This document shows positions 22,081 to 34,285 of a DNA stretch of 64,000 nucleotides, one piece after another. The DNA comes from Pseudevernia furfuracea (lineage: Eukaryota; Ascomycota; Lecanoromycetes; Lecanorales; Parmeliaceae): positions 62,001 to 126,000 of the forward strand of contig JAIUPT010000029.1 in the NCBI GenBank assembly GCA_022315425.1, read 5' to 3'. Positions within the stretch are counted from its first letter, which is position 1; each line of letters opens with the position of its first letter. Below the pieces are notes generated by a model. That model was not told the DNA's origin. It searched no databases and saw only the letters and a list, made by a program, of their open reading frames with translations. The position numbers and the translations under genes were made by a program.

Positions 22081-24624
22081 GTGGGTAAGGTAAGTGTATG
22101 GTAGTGGTGGGGGATTTAGTGGATGGGGGGTGATGATGATGGTATGAGAGTACTGTGGCTTTTCAGCGGCGTCTGGATGTTGGAATCTGAATAATAGTAA
22201 CAATAATCATAATAATAATAACAACAATAATGTATGCGGGGTGGGAGGGGGGGTTTTGTGGGTCCCGTGAAAAGTTAATAGCCAAGTTTAGACTCGGTGA
22301 ATCAAAAAGTAATGGAGGATTGAAAAGGGACTAATTCCGTGACGGCGCGCTGTGGCTGTTCGAGTTTTTACTTCCCCAATCCAATCCAATCCAATCCAAT
22401 CGCAGCATACATGCATCTGCGCCGCACTGTCAAACCGCAAATGAATATATACGGACAGACAAGGGTCCGCTGTACCTGTATCAGAACACGCCCCATAGTC
22501 TATCTATCTATCCCTCATGCCTCATGCCTCATGCCTCATGCCTCATCTCATCACTCTCTGTCTCACTCTCTCTACTGTGCCCAGATGATGATGCTCAATC
22601 CGATCCCAGGACAGTCATTATCTATACCCTCTCTCTCTCTCTCTGTGAGCTCCTTTAAGAATACAGTATCGCTCGCTCGATGCTTTATTGCCCCTGACTA
22701 GCTCCGTTATATACTCGAGGATTGAGGGGGGGGGGGGACGGGGGAACGAGGTCGGGGCTTTAGTGTGGAGTGGAGTGCGGCTGAGTGGGGGGGGGAGGAA
22801 GGGTGGGGGGAGAGGAAGGGTGGGGGGAGAGGAAGGGTGGGGAGGCAGGGCAGGACGCGGACTGACGGACGGAGGGAGGGAGAGGGGGAGAGAGGGGGAG
22901 AGAGAGAGAGAGAGGGAGGGAGAGGGGGAGAGAGAAAGAGAGGGAGAGGGAGAGAGGGAGAGAGGGAGAGAGGGAGAGAGGGAGAGGGAAAGGGCTTTTT
23001 CTCGTACGCGCATACATAGAGTAAGTACCCCCCCCCCCCAACTTGAGCTGCGGCAGGGAGGTGAGTGAGCATTTACATTATCTCCTGGACAGGACGGGTT
23101 TGTGTCAAAAGCAGCAAAGGGAAGCGTTGATTAAGATCGGTGAACGTGTGCTGCTGCTGCGATGCTCGAGAATCGCGCGTCTTTTCGGACTGGGCCGGGG
23201 TGCGGCAACGGGAGATTTCATGTTGTCTCTCTTCCCGGCGTACTCGTAGCCTAGGTAGGCGTGATGAGCGAATGGGCGACGACGACGGCGGATGGTCGGG
23301 TGTTATTTGCGCCGGAGGTGAATGCTTCGATAGCGCTGAGGTGAGGAGGTAGAGGGAGTTCCGCTGGATCACGATTGGAGGGGATTGATATTATTATGCC
23401 GACGCACCTCGCAGGCGCTAGCGTGGGTGGCTATATCAAATGCCTTGGTGGATCGAGAAATTCCTGGTGCGACTTTCTCCTCTACGATTCACGCACATCA
23501 ACTCGAAGCAATGCAGGCGGCTACACTTTATAGGCCAAAGAACATGTCTAGTACCACCCCTTCTTACAATCAGCGTTAAAAAGGTTCTATTCTGAAACGC
23601 CCGCGCCAGCCAGCCTGCCACGGGTGACAATTTCTCGCGCATGGCCACGTCGGGCAACTCTGAAGCCAATATGCTGGTGAAGAACGACCTTTATCATGTC
23701 TTTAAATGCCTTATGTTCTATCTCGACACCAGGACCTATGATGAAGACACACTACCGCGCCGGAAGCAAGGCTCCGAGGATCATTCGCCTGGGGCCCCGG
23801 GTGCTGCTCAATCGGAACGGCTATTAGAGTCTGGTTCAACTCCTGTGGACTTGGATTTTACTACCGCGTAATGGACCGGTTTTGAGAGTCTCGACTAGTC
23901 TTTACCACCGGATAAAGGAAAAGCTACGGAAGTCACAAATGGTCATTGCAACTGAGTAATGAACAGACTATGGAAGTTCAACTTTATGTGCTACATCGCC
24001 CGGTGATGTATTCTCGCCTTTATACCTGATTGAAGCAACTTATGCTGGTGATGCTTTCCATTGAGGCCAAGATCTCTCTCTGCACGGACTGCTCGAGGAT
24101 TCTTCTTCTTCCCGCATCTTGAGACATCTCCTTTCATTCTGTGCAGGGTGAAGCTATCTTGGGTCTGGTTGCCTGATTATTATGACCGTCAACGTTCCTT
24201 CGTCCCTTGGTACTCTTTGTTTGAACTCAATGCTACTTCTCTTTGGTATTGATCGCTATCTCTGTTATAACCCATCTCTTTCTGAGCTCTCCTTTTGGAC
24301 TCTCTAATCTCACTTACCTCCCTCTCTATTTGCCGGCGCCTCTCTAGTATAAAGCTGCCTTTAGCGTACGACTGATTAGTGCCAGCACACAGGTGAGTTC
24401 CCCGGAATCCATCGAAACCCGTCAAAACGCTGACTCGAATTTCACAATCAGTTCAGGACTTCATTTCCTGATCAAATGTCATCTGTGCCTCTACTGCCAT
24501 GTCGTTCGATCAGTGACCAGAAATTTTTTATTTCTCACTTTCAGACAGGGCTCGCGTCGGCGCCTTCACATTCTTCGATCTCCTATTCTATGGAATTCCT
24601 CCCATAAATACAACTGGTCCAAGC
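22081..24624. other. 2.5 kb gene-poor stretch with microsatellites
   Basis: It begins with AAT/AAC-rich DNA (about 22188-22231), a CCAAT-type run (AATCC units, 22374-22400) and CCTCATG units (22513-22547), then the polypurine tract. From 23400 to 24620 I see only short frames; one of 76 codons at 23641-23871 has no family marks. Confidence 0.55.
22725..22996. repeat. Polypurine (G/A) tract
   Basis: About 270 bp on the plus strand is nearly all G and A, with GGGAGA and GGAAGGGTGG units. Units of about 22 bp (GGGGGGAGAGGAAGGGT-like) repeat three times near 22787-22840; hexamers dominate from 22865. Such mirror-like purine strands can form triplex DNA. Confidence 0.85.
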
Positions 24625-25965
24625 ATGGCTGGGTTCTACAGTGCAAAATTCAACCTCCCCCAGCAACCTTATTCGTCAGTCCTGGCAAGCGGGACCTTGA
24701 AAAGGAAACGCGCTGGAGATGAATCTGGCGCGCTACTCACTTCAAGTTCGCAGTCTGAGATTACAAAGCGCCAGAGGTATGGCGTTGGCTGCTACGAGAC
24801 CACGGTTAGAGGTATTGAAGAAGAGAGCGGCGGATCTCTATCTCGACGGCCTCGTCCACTCGTACGCCAGTCGACCCATGAGCATGAAAGAGAGATTATC
24901 AAATTTGGCTTTCAACGCTACGAACCCGATCTAAACCCCAACAGTATCACAGAGAATCGCAAGTCCTGCTCGAGCCACCCGTGGCAAGAGCCGCCTGCTC
25001 AGTTCTCCTCGGTTTCAGCTGATGAAGCTGGTCTACTGGAGCATCCCAAAAAGCCACGGACATCGCGTAAAGACACCATGACCATTTCAAATCGCAAGAA
25101 GCATTTCATCTACACCCCGGATGACAGCATGAAAGATATGATGAAGAGATACGTCTATGATGTCTATGGGCTCTTTGATGATTCGTGTAGCGAGGATCAT
25201 TGCTGGCTTCACCCTTCTCCACCTCCAGCCCGCAGAAACGGGCGCCCTACGGGTACCATCCAATACACCTTCATCTGGAAGGACTCGTCTGGCAGGCACA
25301 ATCTTCACGTCAACTTTGGGGTCGTCGCTTTGATCATCGAGCATCACCTTACAGAGGAGCAGATGGAAGGATATGTGAAAGAAGCCTGGCACCTCAGCCA
25401 CCTCTGCGGTAACTGGACATGTTGTAATTGGAGGCATATGACGCTGGAAAGCGGACGAATTAATATCAGCCGCAATAAATGCTTCCCTGATGTTACGCAT
25501 TGTTCGCACGATCCTCCGTGCATGAAGGACAGGAAGCGCTCATTGCTTGTCACTTCAGCCATCAGCAACGAGATCAGGAGTGCTGTCGAGTCCGTTGGGA
25601 ACGGCACGAAAACTGCTCTGGAGTATCAAAATTCCACCATAACGGCTGCCGGGTTTGACTGCGGAATTTGTGGCAAGGGTGTCAGGTGCTTTGGAGACAA
25701 CAGAATCTGTCGTTCCCTGACCTCGATCACGAAAAGTCAGGAAGCTTTGGAAAAACTCGAGCTATGCTTCCAGCCAAATGATGAGATTCTGAAAGCCATT
25801 AAATATCTGAAGCAGATCATCGTGGACTTGATTCGGGAGAAGGAAGCTAGCGACGCGGTGTTCCTGCAGAGGGCAGTGGCTCAAACAGAAGTGGATCAGT
25901 CAGCACATTGGTCTCAAAAGCAATTCTCTTCCTACGGTCAGATGCTAGCTTTTCTACTGGACTAA
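24625..25965 (+). CDS. I-PpoI-like His-Me finger nuclease-domain protein
   Basis: This intronless gene encodes 446 residues. The N-terminal 150 residues are polar, with a basic stretch (TLKRKR, residues 32-37) that could be a nuclear signal. A conserved segment follows from about residue 150. Residues 256-299 match the zinc-binding loop of His-Me finger homing endonucleases (I-PpoI): His259 fits the catalytic His, Asn280 the Mg-binding Asn, Cys261/Cys266/His271 zinc site 1, and Cys286/Cys293/His295/Cys299 zinc site 2. The spacings from His271 to Cys299 equal those in I-PpoI. A further Cys-rich block (CGICGKGVRC) lies near residues 346-355. Such domains occur in ascomycete chromosomal proteins whose role is not settled. 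It is not inside an intron or rDNA here. It may cut or only bind DNA. Confidence 0.82.
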   Translation: MAGFYSAKFNLPQQPYSSVLASGTLKRKRAGDESGALLTSSSQSEITKRQRYGVGCYETTVRGIEEESGGSLSRRPRPLVRQSTHEHEREIIKFGFQRYEPDLNPNSITENRKSCSSHPWQEPPAQFSSVSADEAGLLEHPKKPRTSRKDTMTISNRKKHFIYTPDDSMKDMMKRYVYDVYGLFDDSCSEDHCWLHPSPPPARRNGRPTGTIQYTFIWKDSSGRHNLHVNFGVVALIIEHHLTEEQMEGYVKEAWHLSHLCGNWTCCNWRHMTLESGRINISRNKCFPDVTHCSHDPPCMKDRKRSLLVTSAISNEIRSAVESVGNGTKTALEYQNSTITAAGFDCGICGKGVRCFGDNRICRSLTSITKSQEALEKLELCFQPNDEILKAIKYLKQIIVDLIREKEASDAVFLQRAVAQTEVDQSAHWSQKQFSSYGQMLAFLLD

Positions 25966-28066
25966 GTATGCTTATGCATATGCCTATCTCTCTTTCAAGT
26001 TCCAATTGCATTCAGTATAACGTCAATCCTGTCCCCTTGCAGCGGACACGTTTGCACTCCACTCCTCTCGCATCTCGTCTTTCATCTGCACAACTTTCGC
26101 AGAAGAGACTTCATGTGGTCATCGCAGGCAGTAAAGTACACGCGAGGTTTCAGTACCGCGACCAAAGGGTGCGATCACGATCTTTCATACCTTCTGGGCT
26201 TTTTCTAGCCCTTGAACAGACATCTGGTCTTCAGCCCAAAGGCACTTGTGCTATCCACAAAATCTCCTTGCAGATTGTGTGATGCCCTCTTCTTTATCAT
26301 AGCGCATCAAGAAACAAATGAATACATGACAACTGGGATTTACGCGACCTTTTTCGGTTGCCTAATATGCCAAGAACTATCGAAGCTCAGACAATATACG
26401 TTTTTTTGCACCGTCTCTCCTCTGGCAAGCAGCCTTTAACCTCCTTTCGTATCCCGTGATATGATATAGATGTTTTGACTTTCTCTTGACTCTCGACCAG
26501 ACTTTCTACACCGTCGCCGTCAGTAAGTTTCATAACAAGATGATCAAATTCGTCTATTCTTTCGTGTGGAACTTTTCCCAGCGCGAATCCACATTTTGAT
26601 CTCCTTCCACCCTCTACCACATTCCTAACCAAACCCGGTCCAAGACACTTCCCTCTCAAACCCTCATCCTCACGAGGAAGCAACCCCAATTTCACATTCC
26701 TATGTCCCATCCAAATCATATACCGCTCATACGGCATAGGTTGGATTTGCTGTCCTCATCGTCCCTGATATACTATCAGTCCTTGCAACAAATGCTCACA
26801 AGCGCTGAAGCACAAGATCCTGCTTAGACTGTAACAGTTAAAAGCACGCTCGCTATGTGCACTTTAACAATGGTGACATCACAGGCTCGCAAACCTTTGA
26901 CTGTTTCATGGAGGAGGTCATTGAGCCATAATTTGCCAGCAGCTGGCACCCGGCACAGCTCTTTTTGACATGGTAGTTCCAAACGCGCCTGTATGCGTAG
27001 AAAGTGCATCAAGCTAAGGTGGGGCAGCGCGTGTCGAACGTCGAAACGCTTGTTCATATGTGAACATCCCTTTCCGCCAAAAAAATCGTTGTTTGTAAAG
27101 TACCTGTTAGAAAATGTGGCAAACAGCCCTACTAGCTAGTGGCTTGGCACGGCACTCATATACATGTATTCTACCTTCCTACATAGACACTCCTTAGTCC
27201 ACTCAATATCAGTCTCTTTAGACCCCATTATTCAACAGTACCTTAGATGGCGATGGTCCAAATGTAGACTAGCGTCATGTTAGGTTGAGGTGCATTTAAC
27301 AGCCCTACGGCTCGGAATATTGGACAACCTTACTGTCGCCGTCTTTATGGCTTCTCAGAGGAGTTCCAAGAACCCTGAGGTCGACAAGGCCTTTCACTCA
27401 GCAACCAATTCTCAAAACAAAGGGGCCCGCAGGGGGCGTAAAAATGGCAAAAAGCAGGGGCCCGCAAAAATCACAAACCCACAGAAGCATGTTTGGATGT
27501 TGGGTAGATCATCCAAGCCAATAGGGTTCTCTATGGTTCCAGCCCATAGAGCATCCATCTTAAGGAACAAGTGGAAACTACATATACGTCTCCAACCACT
27601 GGGGGCCCAAAATAGCTTAGCGTATCTTGGGAGGCCACGCTGACCGAACCCTAAACAGCCCAGCGAATGTGAGACCAAGACTCTTCCTCCTCCTCAGATC
27701 ACGAATAACAGCCAACATACAAGACACTACAGCTTACACACAGATCGAGGCTCTTTCTATGGAGATAATCTGGCTGATGCCATCCGCTATCGAGCATCAC
27801 GATATTTGACGATCGCCAGTCCTTCACACCCGCTTGAAGTCACTTTTCCAAGAGAGTCGCCAACTCCCCACAGCCTCCAGTTCGCTTCTGAATGCAAACA
27901 CCGTCAAAGTTCTCACCCTGATCAAGCTCTGGGTCAAATCATCGACAAGAACCCTCCTAGGCTAATTGTTTGGAGGCGACTGCCAATTCTCTCCGTTTCC
28001 CTCCTCCAGCACTCACGGCGGATGAGCTCATAAACATTACGCCCATCACGTACTATCTGGGAGTCG
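25966..28066. other. 2.1 kb gene-poor stretch
   Basis: No gene is well supported. A 116-codon minus frame at 26387-26737 is listed separately. Around 27420-27470 there are two GGGGCCCGC strings about 40 bp apart in an otherwise AT-leaning stretch; the surrounding 99-codon frame is Lys/Arg/Asn-rich and has no recognisable domain. Confidence 0.5.
26387..26737 (-). CDS. Hypothetical small protein, doubtful
   Basis: An open frame of 116 codons starting MPYERYMIWMGH reads as a mixed, globular-looking sequence rather than low complexity. I see no domain, no signal peptide and no flanking exons. It could be a gene fragment or chance. Confidence 0.22.
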   Translation of the reverse strand: MPYERYMIWMGHRNVKLGLLPREDEGLRGKCLGPGLVRNVVEGGRRSKCGFALGKVPHERIDEFDHLVMKLTDGDGVESLVESQEKVKTSISYHGIRKEVKGCLPEERRCKKTYIV

Positions 28067-29449
28067 ATGTCACCAGCATGCTCTCAAGCTGTGGTATTAC
28101 CCGAAATCGTGACTGCTATCCTAGAACAGCTCCACGATACCAAGGATCTCTGTGCAGCTCTACAGGTTGATAGGCTGCGGGCAGATGAACCTACGACACT
28201 ACTATGGCGTGACCATCCCCCAATGGCCCTCGCCCACATCGAAGACGCGAAGACGCCAAGAGGCGCAAATATTACGCTGATAAGATGTCGACGATACGTC
28301 TCTATTGCGAAAGGAATGCATGCCAAGGCCATTTCAGATTACAAAACCTACGTCTCCCACGTTTGAGCAGAATGGGCACGAATGGATTGGGCCGCAAGCA
28401 TGAGCAAATACTCTTGCGGAATCTGCAGCCCAGGTTACGAACGCTTGGATGTTTTGGAGGGCGGATAAAAAACTACTACCTGATACAGATACAGGCACGG
28501 TGTCGCGCTCTTCGAAGTCTTCAGCTACACAACTGGATCGGTACAATCACCACGAATCACCGTCATTTCTTGAGTGGTATGCCGTCTCTGGCGAACATTC
28601 GTCTTGGGTGCTACTTGGAACACTACATCTGACGAGGTCTATATTCACCTCGCTTCACGACCGAGCCTGGCCTCACTCATGACTTCAAATTATATAACAA
28701 CGCTTAGCCTTATTAAGAGGGTGCAAGAGGAGGTTGACCAGCCTTTTCCCGAGCTGGTTAACCTCTCATGCTTCTTGGAAATCAAAGCTTTCAGTCAACT
28801 CAGCCGTCACCTAGCCAGACTTACGAATCTAAATCTGTCCTTGGTTGATGTCGCCTGCAACACGATCTTGGACATCTGCTCGTGTACCGGTCTCGTCAGT
28901 CTTGAGCTTCATTTTGGATACTTCTCTCACTTTGATGCCAAGTCCCACTTTCCCCCAGAAAGTTTCCTCGCCGTTGCCAAAAGTTGTTCACACTTGTAGA
29001 GTTTCACCGTGACGCACATTCAGGGTTCCCAGTCGGATCGTAGTATGACCGGTATCAACGACGACGTAATTCAAAGGTTCGTAGCCTCGCTTCCCGGATT
29101 GCGCTGCTTCAGACTCCAAATCAAGACCAATGTTACGCACCGAGCGCTAAGAATTCTTGAAGAAGGTTGCGCCCGCATGAGACATTGCGCTCTTGAAGGG
29201 AGAATCTTCTACTTCAGGCTACTTGAAGGCAATGGTCCTGTGCTTTTTCCTCAGCTCGAGTCTCTAGAGCTCAAGCCACCTGTAGTGGGCCATTCGGCGG
29301 CTGAGCACGCCAAGATACTTCACTATCATGCACCATGCGCAAAGAAATTCAGAATGCCAGGCTCGCTAGTGTTCGATTCGGGAACTGACGACAAGATACG
29401 AGGACTACAACATCAGTACGAAGGCCAGTCTCTCGTTCAATCTCTGTGA
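28067..29449 (+). pseudogene. Decayed F-box/LRR gene
   Basis: The start (VLPEIVTAILEQLHDTKDLCAALQVDRL) fits an F-box at residues 9-40, and the later parts are Leu-rich repeats (LSQLSRHLARLTNLNLSLVDV; LVSLELHFGY; LFPQLESLELKPP). The reading frame is broken. It runs in one frame to about 28366, changes frame between 28285 and 28366, changes back between about 28605 and 28632, and meets a stop at 28997-28999 that is followed by more in-frame matching sequence to 29449. No GT-AG introns of normal size explain the changes. It looks like a third, dead member of the F-box type seen at 1.8-6.1 kb, although sequencing errors could also do this. Confidence 0.6.
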
Positions 29450-30830
29450 TAAGTAGGTCCAGGCATGAAATGCGGGAGAAGGGTGTGTTCTGAGTTTTCC
29501 GAGGTAGACAGCATGCAAGGCCTGAAATCTCAACCATGTACCAAAACATGGAAGTCGGCCTTCTTTTCCACACCTTCGTAGATCCACAGGGGCCGTCCGG
29601 CCCGTAATAAACGGCTTTACCGCCATCCAGGAAAGATGACTTCGGAGCCAAGAAATCCGAAATTCCCCTGGGCTTAGGCTTCTTCCCAGTATAGCCGTAC
29701 CGATGGAATGCCTCTCAAAGATCAAGACAAAAGAGACCCTGAGTGGCAAAGCTAACTTCATCATCCAATTGGCTACTGCAGGCCTGGGCTACTGGAAGCC
29801 GTCTTCCCCCCGGCCGTTGCAGCGTTACACGGGAGTCTGCCATACACCAAACAGCTGCGTCAGCCCCTAACATTTGCACTGCTCTGCTGTTGTTTCATCT
29901 CAACATTGATTGATTGATTGATTAAATTTAGATGTTGCAGCAGAGATCGCATTAGGTCGAACACTAACCAAACATCTTGTCGCGAGCAAGAGTGTAATGG
30001 GCAGCCGCATAGTCGTGCACGCATTGCACGATGATAAGATGACTGGAAAAGGGGGACTGTGGCTCTGCCCCCGTTCCAAGTCCACCAAACAGGACGTGTC
30101 ACTCGAACGCTGAAGTAGGGGTCAAACAAGTCCTCAAACAAATATTTGCGTATCACAATATCTCTTGCACTCTACGTTCGATCCCTCAACTCTTGAAGCT
30201 TGAACATTCCATTTAGATTTATCCTCCATCTACTCATATTATAAGGACACTACCATTACGCTCGCCACTTGGATACCTGCAGATACCTAAGCTTGCAGAC
30301 ACCAGGCATGTAAGCTGCCCGAGGATCGTAATCGGGCTGCCTGAAACCAATTTCTTCGACACACCCTCTTCGTGTTCCGAATGGAATCAGCCATTGAAAT
30401 CCCCTCAAGACAGTCAGCCTTGCCCTCTTTATGACACAAGCCATGACTGTACTGCGAGCTAGCTCATGGCTGCTACATTTCTCCTACATATTAACCTATT
30501 AAACAAACAGTTCCTGCTCCAGACCAGGCGACGGACCCCATAACAGTATTTCGATCAGCCCTGACCCTTCCTCGTCGGGAATGTTCCAGTTTTTGGGTAC
30601 TCGAGACATGAGCCTACCATCCAAACATCTCCATTGTAAAGTGGAGACAATATCTGCAGTACCCCGTTGTGCATGTGTAGGACCCAGCATGGCTGTGATA
30701 TTGATGGAGGACTCGTACTCCAACCTGGTGAGTTATATCTTGCTGATACATGTTACTGCGAAGACCACTGACGCATGCAAATTTCAGAAAATCTTCCTCA
30801 AACGTACAAAAAAAGAGATCTGCAAAGACC
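29450..30830. other. Gene-free stretch
   Basis: Only short overlapping frames are present. A GATT tetranucleotide run (about 29905-29922) is the only repeat. The last part should contain the promoter of the zinc-finger gene. The frame upstream of 30831 stays open to 30750 but reads as basic leader sequence. Confidence 0.5.
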
Positions 30831-32768
30831 ATGACAGACTATGGGTTTCTACAGCCTCAACATGGCTTCATAGACTCAGCAAGTTACCCTGATACACGGA
30901 CACTTCCCCATAACCATGGACAAGACGACCAGATCGACTTAGGTGATTACGATTTCACTGATATCTCTACTCCGCACACTCAGGACCTGAACAATTCTTA
31001 TCCTCCCCGCACACGCAGCCTCAACCCGGGACTGGCTACTTACTCCTCGACACAAACCCTAAGGCATTGGAGTTCCTTGGACCCAAGGGTCTCTGATGCT
31101 TCAGTCACAGAAGACTTCCTTGTTCCTGCCTATCCTATACGAGGTCCGACGGTGTACGACAATGTCAGTTTTCAACAAGATCAGGAGCTCCAGGCAGAGA
31201 TATACGCCAATTTTCAACAAGATCAGCAGCTCCAGGAAGAGACATACGCCAATTTTCAACAAGATCAGCAGCTCCAGGAAGAGATATACGCCAATTTTCA
31301 ACAAGATCAGCAGCTCCAGGCAGAGATATACGCCGATTTTCTCAGATCACAAGGAATGACCCTTGGGAGAAACTTCCCAGCAGATGCAACCCCGTCTAGC
31401 AGTCCGAACGTTCATGAAAATGGCAACCGGAAAGACCTCGCTTCAAGCACAATGGACTTCAACGCCGACAGCATTGACTACAAGACTCGTCCACATCAAC
31501 CCTCTGCCAACATAGGCAGTTTCAGCAGCCTCAAGTCTCCAACAATCCCCGCTCTTTCAGACGTCTCAACTGCTCGCTTCCTTTCTCCCGATACCAATCC
31601 GCACGATCTCGAACCCCCAAGAATCTCCGATGTTTCTTGTGTCCCCGCTCTACACCTTCCTGGTCCGGATATGACCAGTACCAATGACATCGAGGATCCA
31701 ATGATCTTCACTCTTCACAACTACCTCGCTCCAGCTACGAGCAATTACACAGCCCCTAACCCTTCAGACAATCCTTCAGACAATCCTTCACACATCTCCA
31801 ATGTACGCCGTACCGCTGAAAAGCTAGCCAGAGCTAAGGGACTCCGGGGTCCACCGATCTGTACTTATACTCACGCGCCCACTTCTCATGGACCGTCAGA
31901 CATCTCCGATCCTGTCCCTTTCGCTGCGCGGATCAGGAAGGACAACATCGTCCAAAGCGTCGACCCTTCAGGCACCTGCGATCCATCCCATCTGATTAGA
32001 CCCAAGACCGAGTTCAAAAGCCCCGAGCCTTCAGGCAGTCTCATTCCATGCCCCCTTGTTCCGGACACAACCAGACCCAACGGGCCTGAACCTGCGAACA
32101 TCTCCAACAAGGAGGACACTGCCATGGATCCCATCGATCAATTCACGAACATCAACGACGATGACCCGAATACTTTGGAGCCTCGCGCCGGAGAATATAG
32201 CCCACCACAGCCCGTCAGAGACACTGGCTCGGTAAAACCACAACCACGGAGGAAATATCGAAAACGTCAAAAACCCAACGTCTTGCCGGAAGAGCTGCAA
32301 CCTTGCCAGAATAAAAAGCGAAGCAAAAAGAAAGACTCCAACGGTAGACGTAACAACCGCAGCTTAAACGATCGAAGAAATAACCCTGTGTTCCGGTACT
32401 TCTGCATTAAGCCAACCTGCCAAGCGTCTCTAGAACAGGGTGCTAGAGGTTTTCCCAAACGCGAGGAAATGGGGCGGCATTGCGCAAGCCATGAACCTCC
32501 GAAATTCCACTGCCCATTGTCTCATACACCTGGTGAACGAAGTTGCTTCCAGCGGAGGGAAGGGCTTAGGGGGTAAGTCTCTCCCACTGTGGATGTTATT
32601 TACAAGTTGGTAGAAGGATGCTAACACCAAGGTGCGTGCAGTCACATCGAACGTCAACATCCAGGAATCGAGCTTCATGGCCCCGAAGCCAAGATTATTC
32701 TGTTACAGCAGCACCCATGCCCGAAGCTCGAGAATGGAGTGAATTGTATAGCTGTTCGGATGCGTTAA
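30831..32768 (+). CDS. Putative C2H2-type zinc-finger protein with glutamine-rich repeats
   Basis: Spliced model: 30831-32572 and 32642-32768 with a 69-nt intron; the splice joins GG|T to continue GHIERQHP, giving 622 residues. An upstream in-frame Met at 30750 is less likely because of its lysine-rich, non-conserved leader. Residues 113-168 are four copies of a 14-residue unit (NFQQDQQLQEEIYA). The middle is long and disordered, rich in Pro, Ser, Asp and Asn. A basic region (PRRKYRKRQKP and KKRSKKKD) precedes two irregular Cys/His fingers near the end: FCIKPTC...GRHCASHE and HCPLSHTPGERSCFQRREGLRGHIERQH. The second is a C-x9-C-x8-H-x4-H variant, so DNA binding is likely but unproven. Intron placement interrupts the last finger, a common arrangement in fungi. 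Confidence 0.72.
31167..31334 (+). repeat. Four 42-bp in-frame tandem repeats
   Basis: Four units of 42 bp encode SFQQDQELQAEIYA, then three near-identical NFQQDQQLQ(E/A)E(T/I)YA units. The DNA of units 2-4 differs at only a few bases, so the expansion is recent. Confidence 0.92.
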
Positions 32769-34248
32769 TAGAAGGCTCTCATGTCGGAGATTAGGCTGCT
32801 CATTTTGGAATTTGGATAGGAGGAGAGCTATGAAGGGATGCTGCTTCAATCATATTGAGTGGCGATAAAAGTCGTTTCTGGTTGTTCTCTGGCACGGTAA
32901 GCATGCGTTCTTCTCTTCGGGCTTCGAATGCCCATAGACCTTCTTTCATGCGCCTCCTGCACGGCGAATCAACTAAAAGTTCCCTTGCGATTTGACTAGA
33001 ATAGATCATAGAACATTGTCATCTCCCAGAGAGAGTACCTTTGTGCTTACTTCTACGACTCTCAACCGCCCCATTAGACCAACACAACAAAAGCAGATTC
33101 TTTCCGCTTTCCTCGAGCATTTCCTCAAGCATCTTCGATACAGGATTTCCAGCATCCCTTCGCGCTCTTCACTGACCCCTTCCGTTCCCGTCAATTCATT
33201 CCCCCCTTCCCACCCACATGGTCTAGAAAGGCTACTTTACCTTACCTCCTCTTCCACCACCTCAATCCCAACCTCATCGTCAATGCCAATTCCCAAACCA
33301 ACAACTCAACTATTCAGTCCCCTCCCCTCGCTCTTCCTCACTTTCCCTCTCAAAGACTCCCCGTCTACCTACTCACCCACCTACTCACTCACCTACCTAC
33401 CTACCCACCTACCCACCTACCCACCTACCCACCTACCTACCTACCCACCCAGCACACCCGACTTCCAGAACCCGCAGACCCGCAGGCCACTCCCACAACC
33501 ACAACTCCAGAAACCACTCAAACGCACCCCACCAAAGCCACCACTTCTTCAAATTCCCAGAAGCAAGGGCGCTCACCCCACCCCACCATACCATACCATA
33601 TCACACCCTCCCCTCCTCCCCTTCCAATCCCCTTCCATTTCCCCCTCAAATACCCCTTCCCCAGATGGAGCAAAAAAAACCCCCATGCGCCTAAACCTAC
33701 CTACCTACCTACCTCATCCCGTCCCGTCCCCTTCCAGGAAGAAAACCCCCCCACACCAAAACCCCACCGGCGATTGCCCACCCATCCCCATCCCCATCCC
33801 CATGCTCGAATCGCGATCTTCGATGCAGTGGGACAGGGCGGGGGGTGAGAGGGGACAGGGGGGGTGTGGGGGGTGGGGTGAGCGGGTGGGGTGAGCCGGG
33901 TCGCGACATCGCCCCGGGCGCAAATAGATACAGTAGTAACAGTACCCAATCCATAGAGTACTCGGACGCCCCCCGCCAAAAAAAAAAAGAAAAAAAAAAG
34001 AAAGAAAACCTCGAGGAAAGTGCGAAAAGTCATAGAGTACCTCAATGATATTTCCATAAGTAAGTAAGGTAGGTGATATGTATCTCTGCGGCAAAACCTG
34101 TGGGGGGGGGGGAGAGGGTGAGGGTATACTGTATGTATGTATATATGTATATATATATGTATGTATATATATATGTATGTGTGTGTGTATGATCCGGTAC
34201 CATACATGATTCATTTCTCTTCTTTTGGGCGTTGGAACGTTGGGGTGC

Positions 34249-34285
<37 letters not shown>

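Noticed and set aside
30750..30830. Earlier start for the zinc-finger gene
   Set aside because: The added 27 residues are basic leader-like sequence, and the Met at 30831 has a better context (AGACCATGAC).
32992..33894. Open frame of 300 codons
   Set aside because: Much of it is translated CTAC/CCAC repeats and C runs; composition explains the lack of stops.
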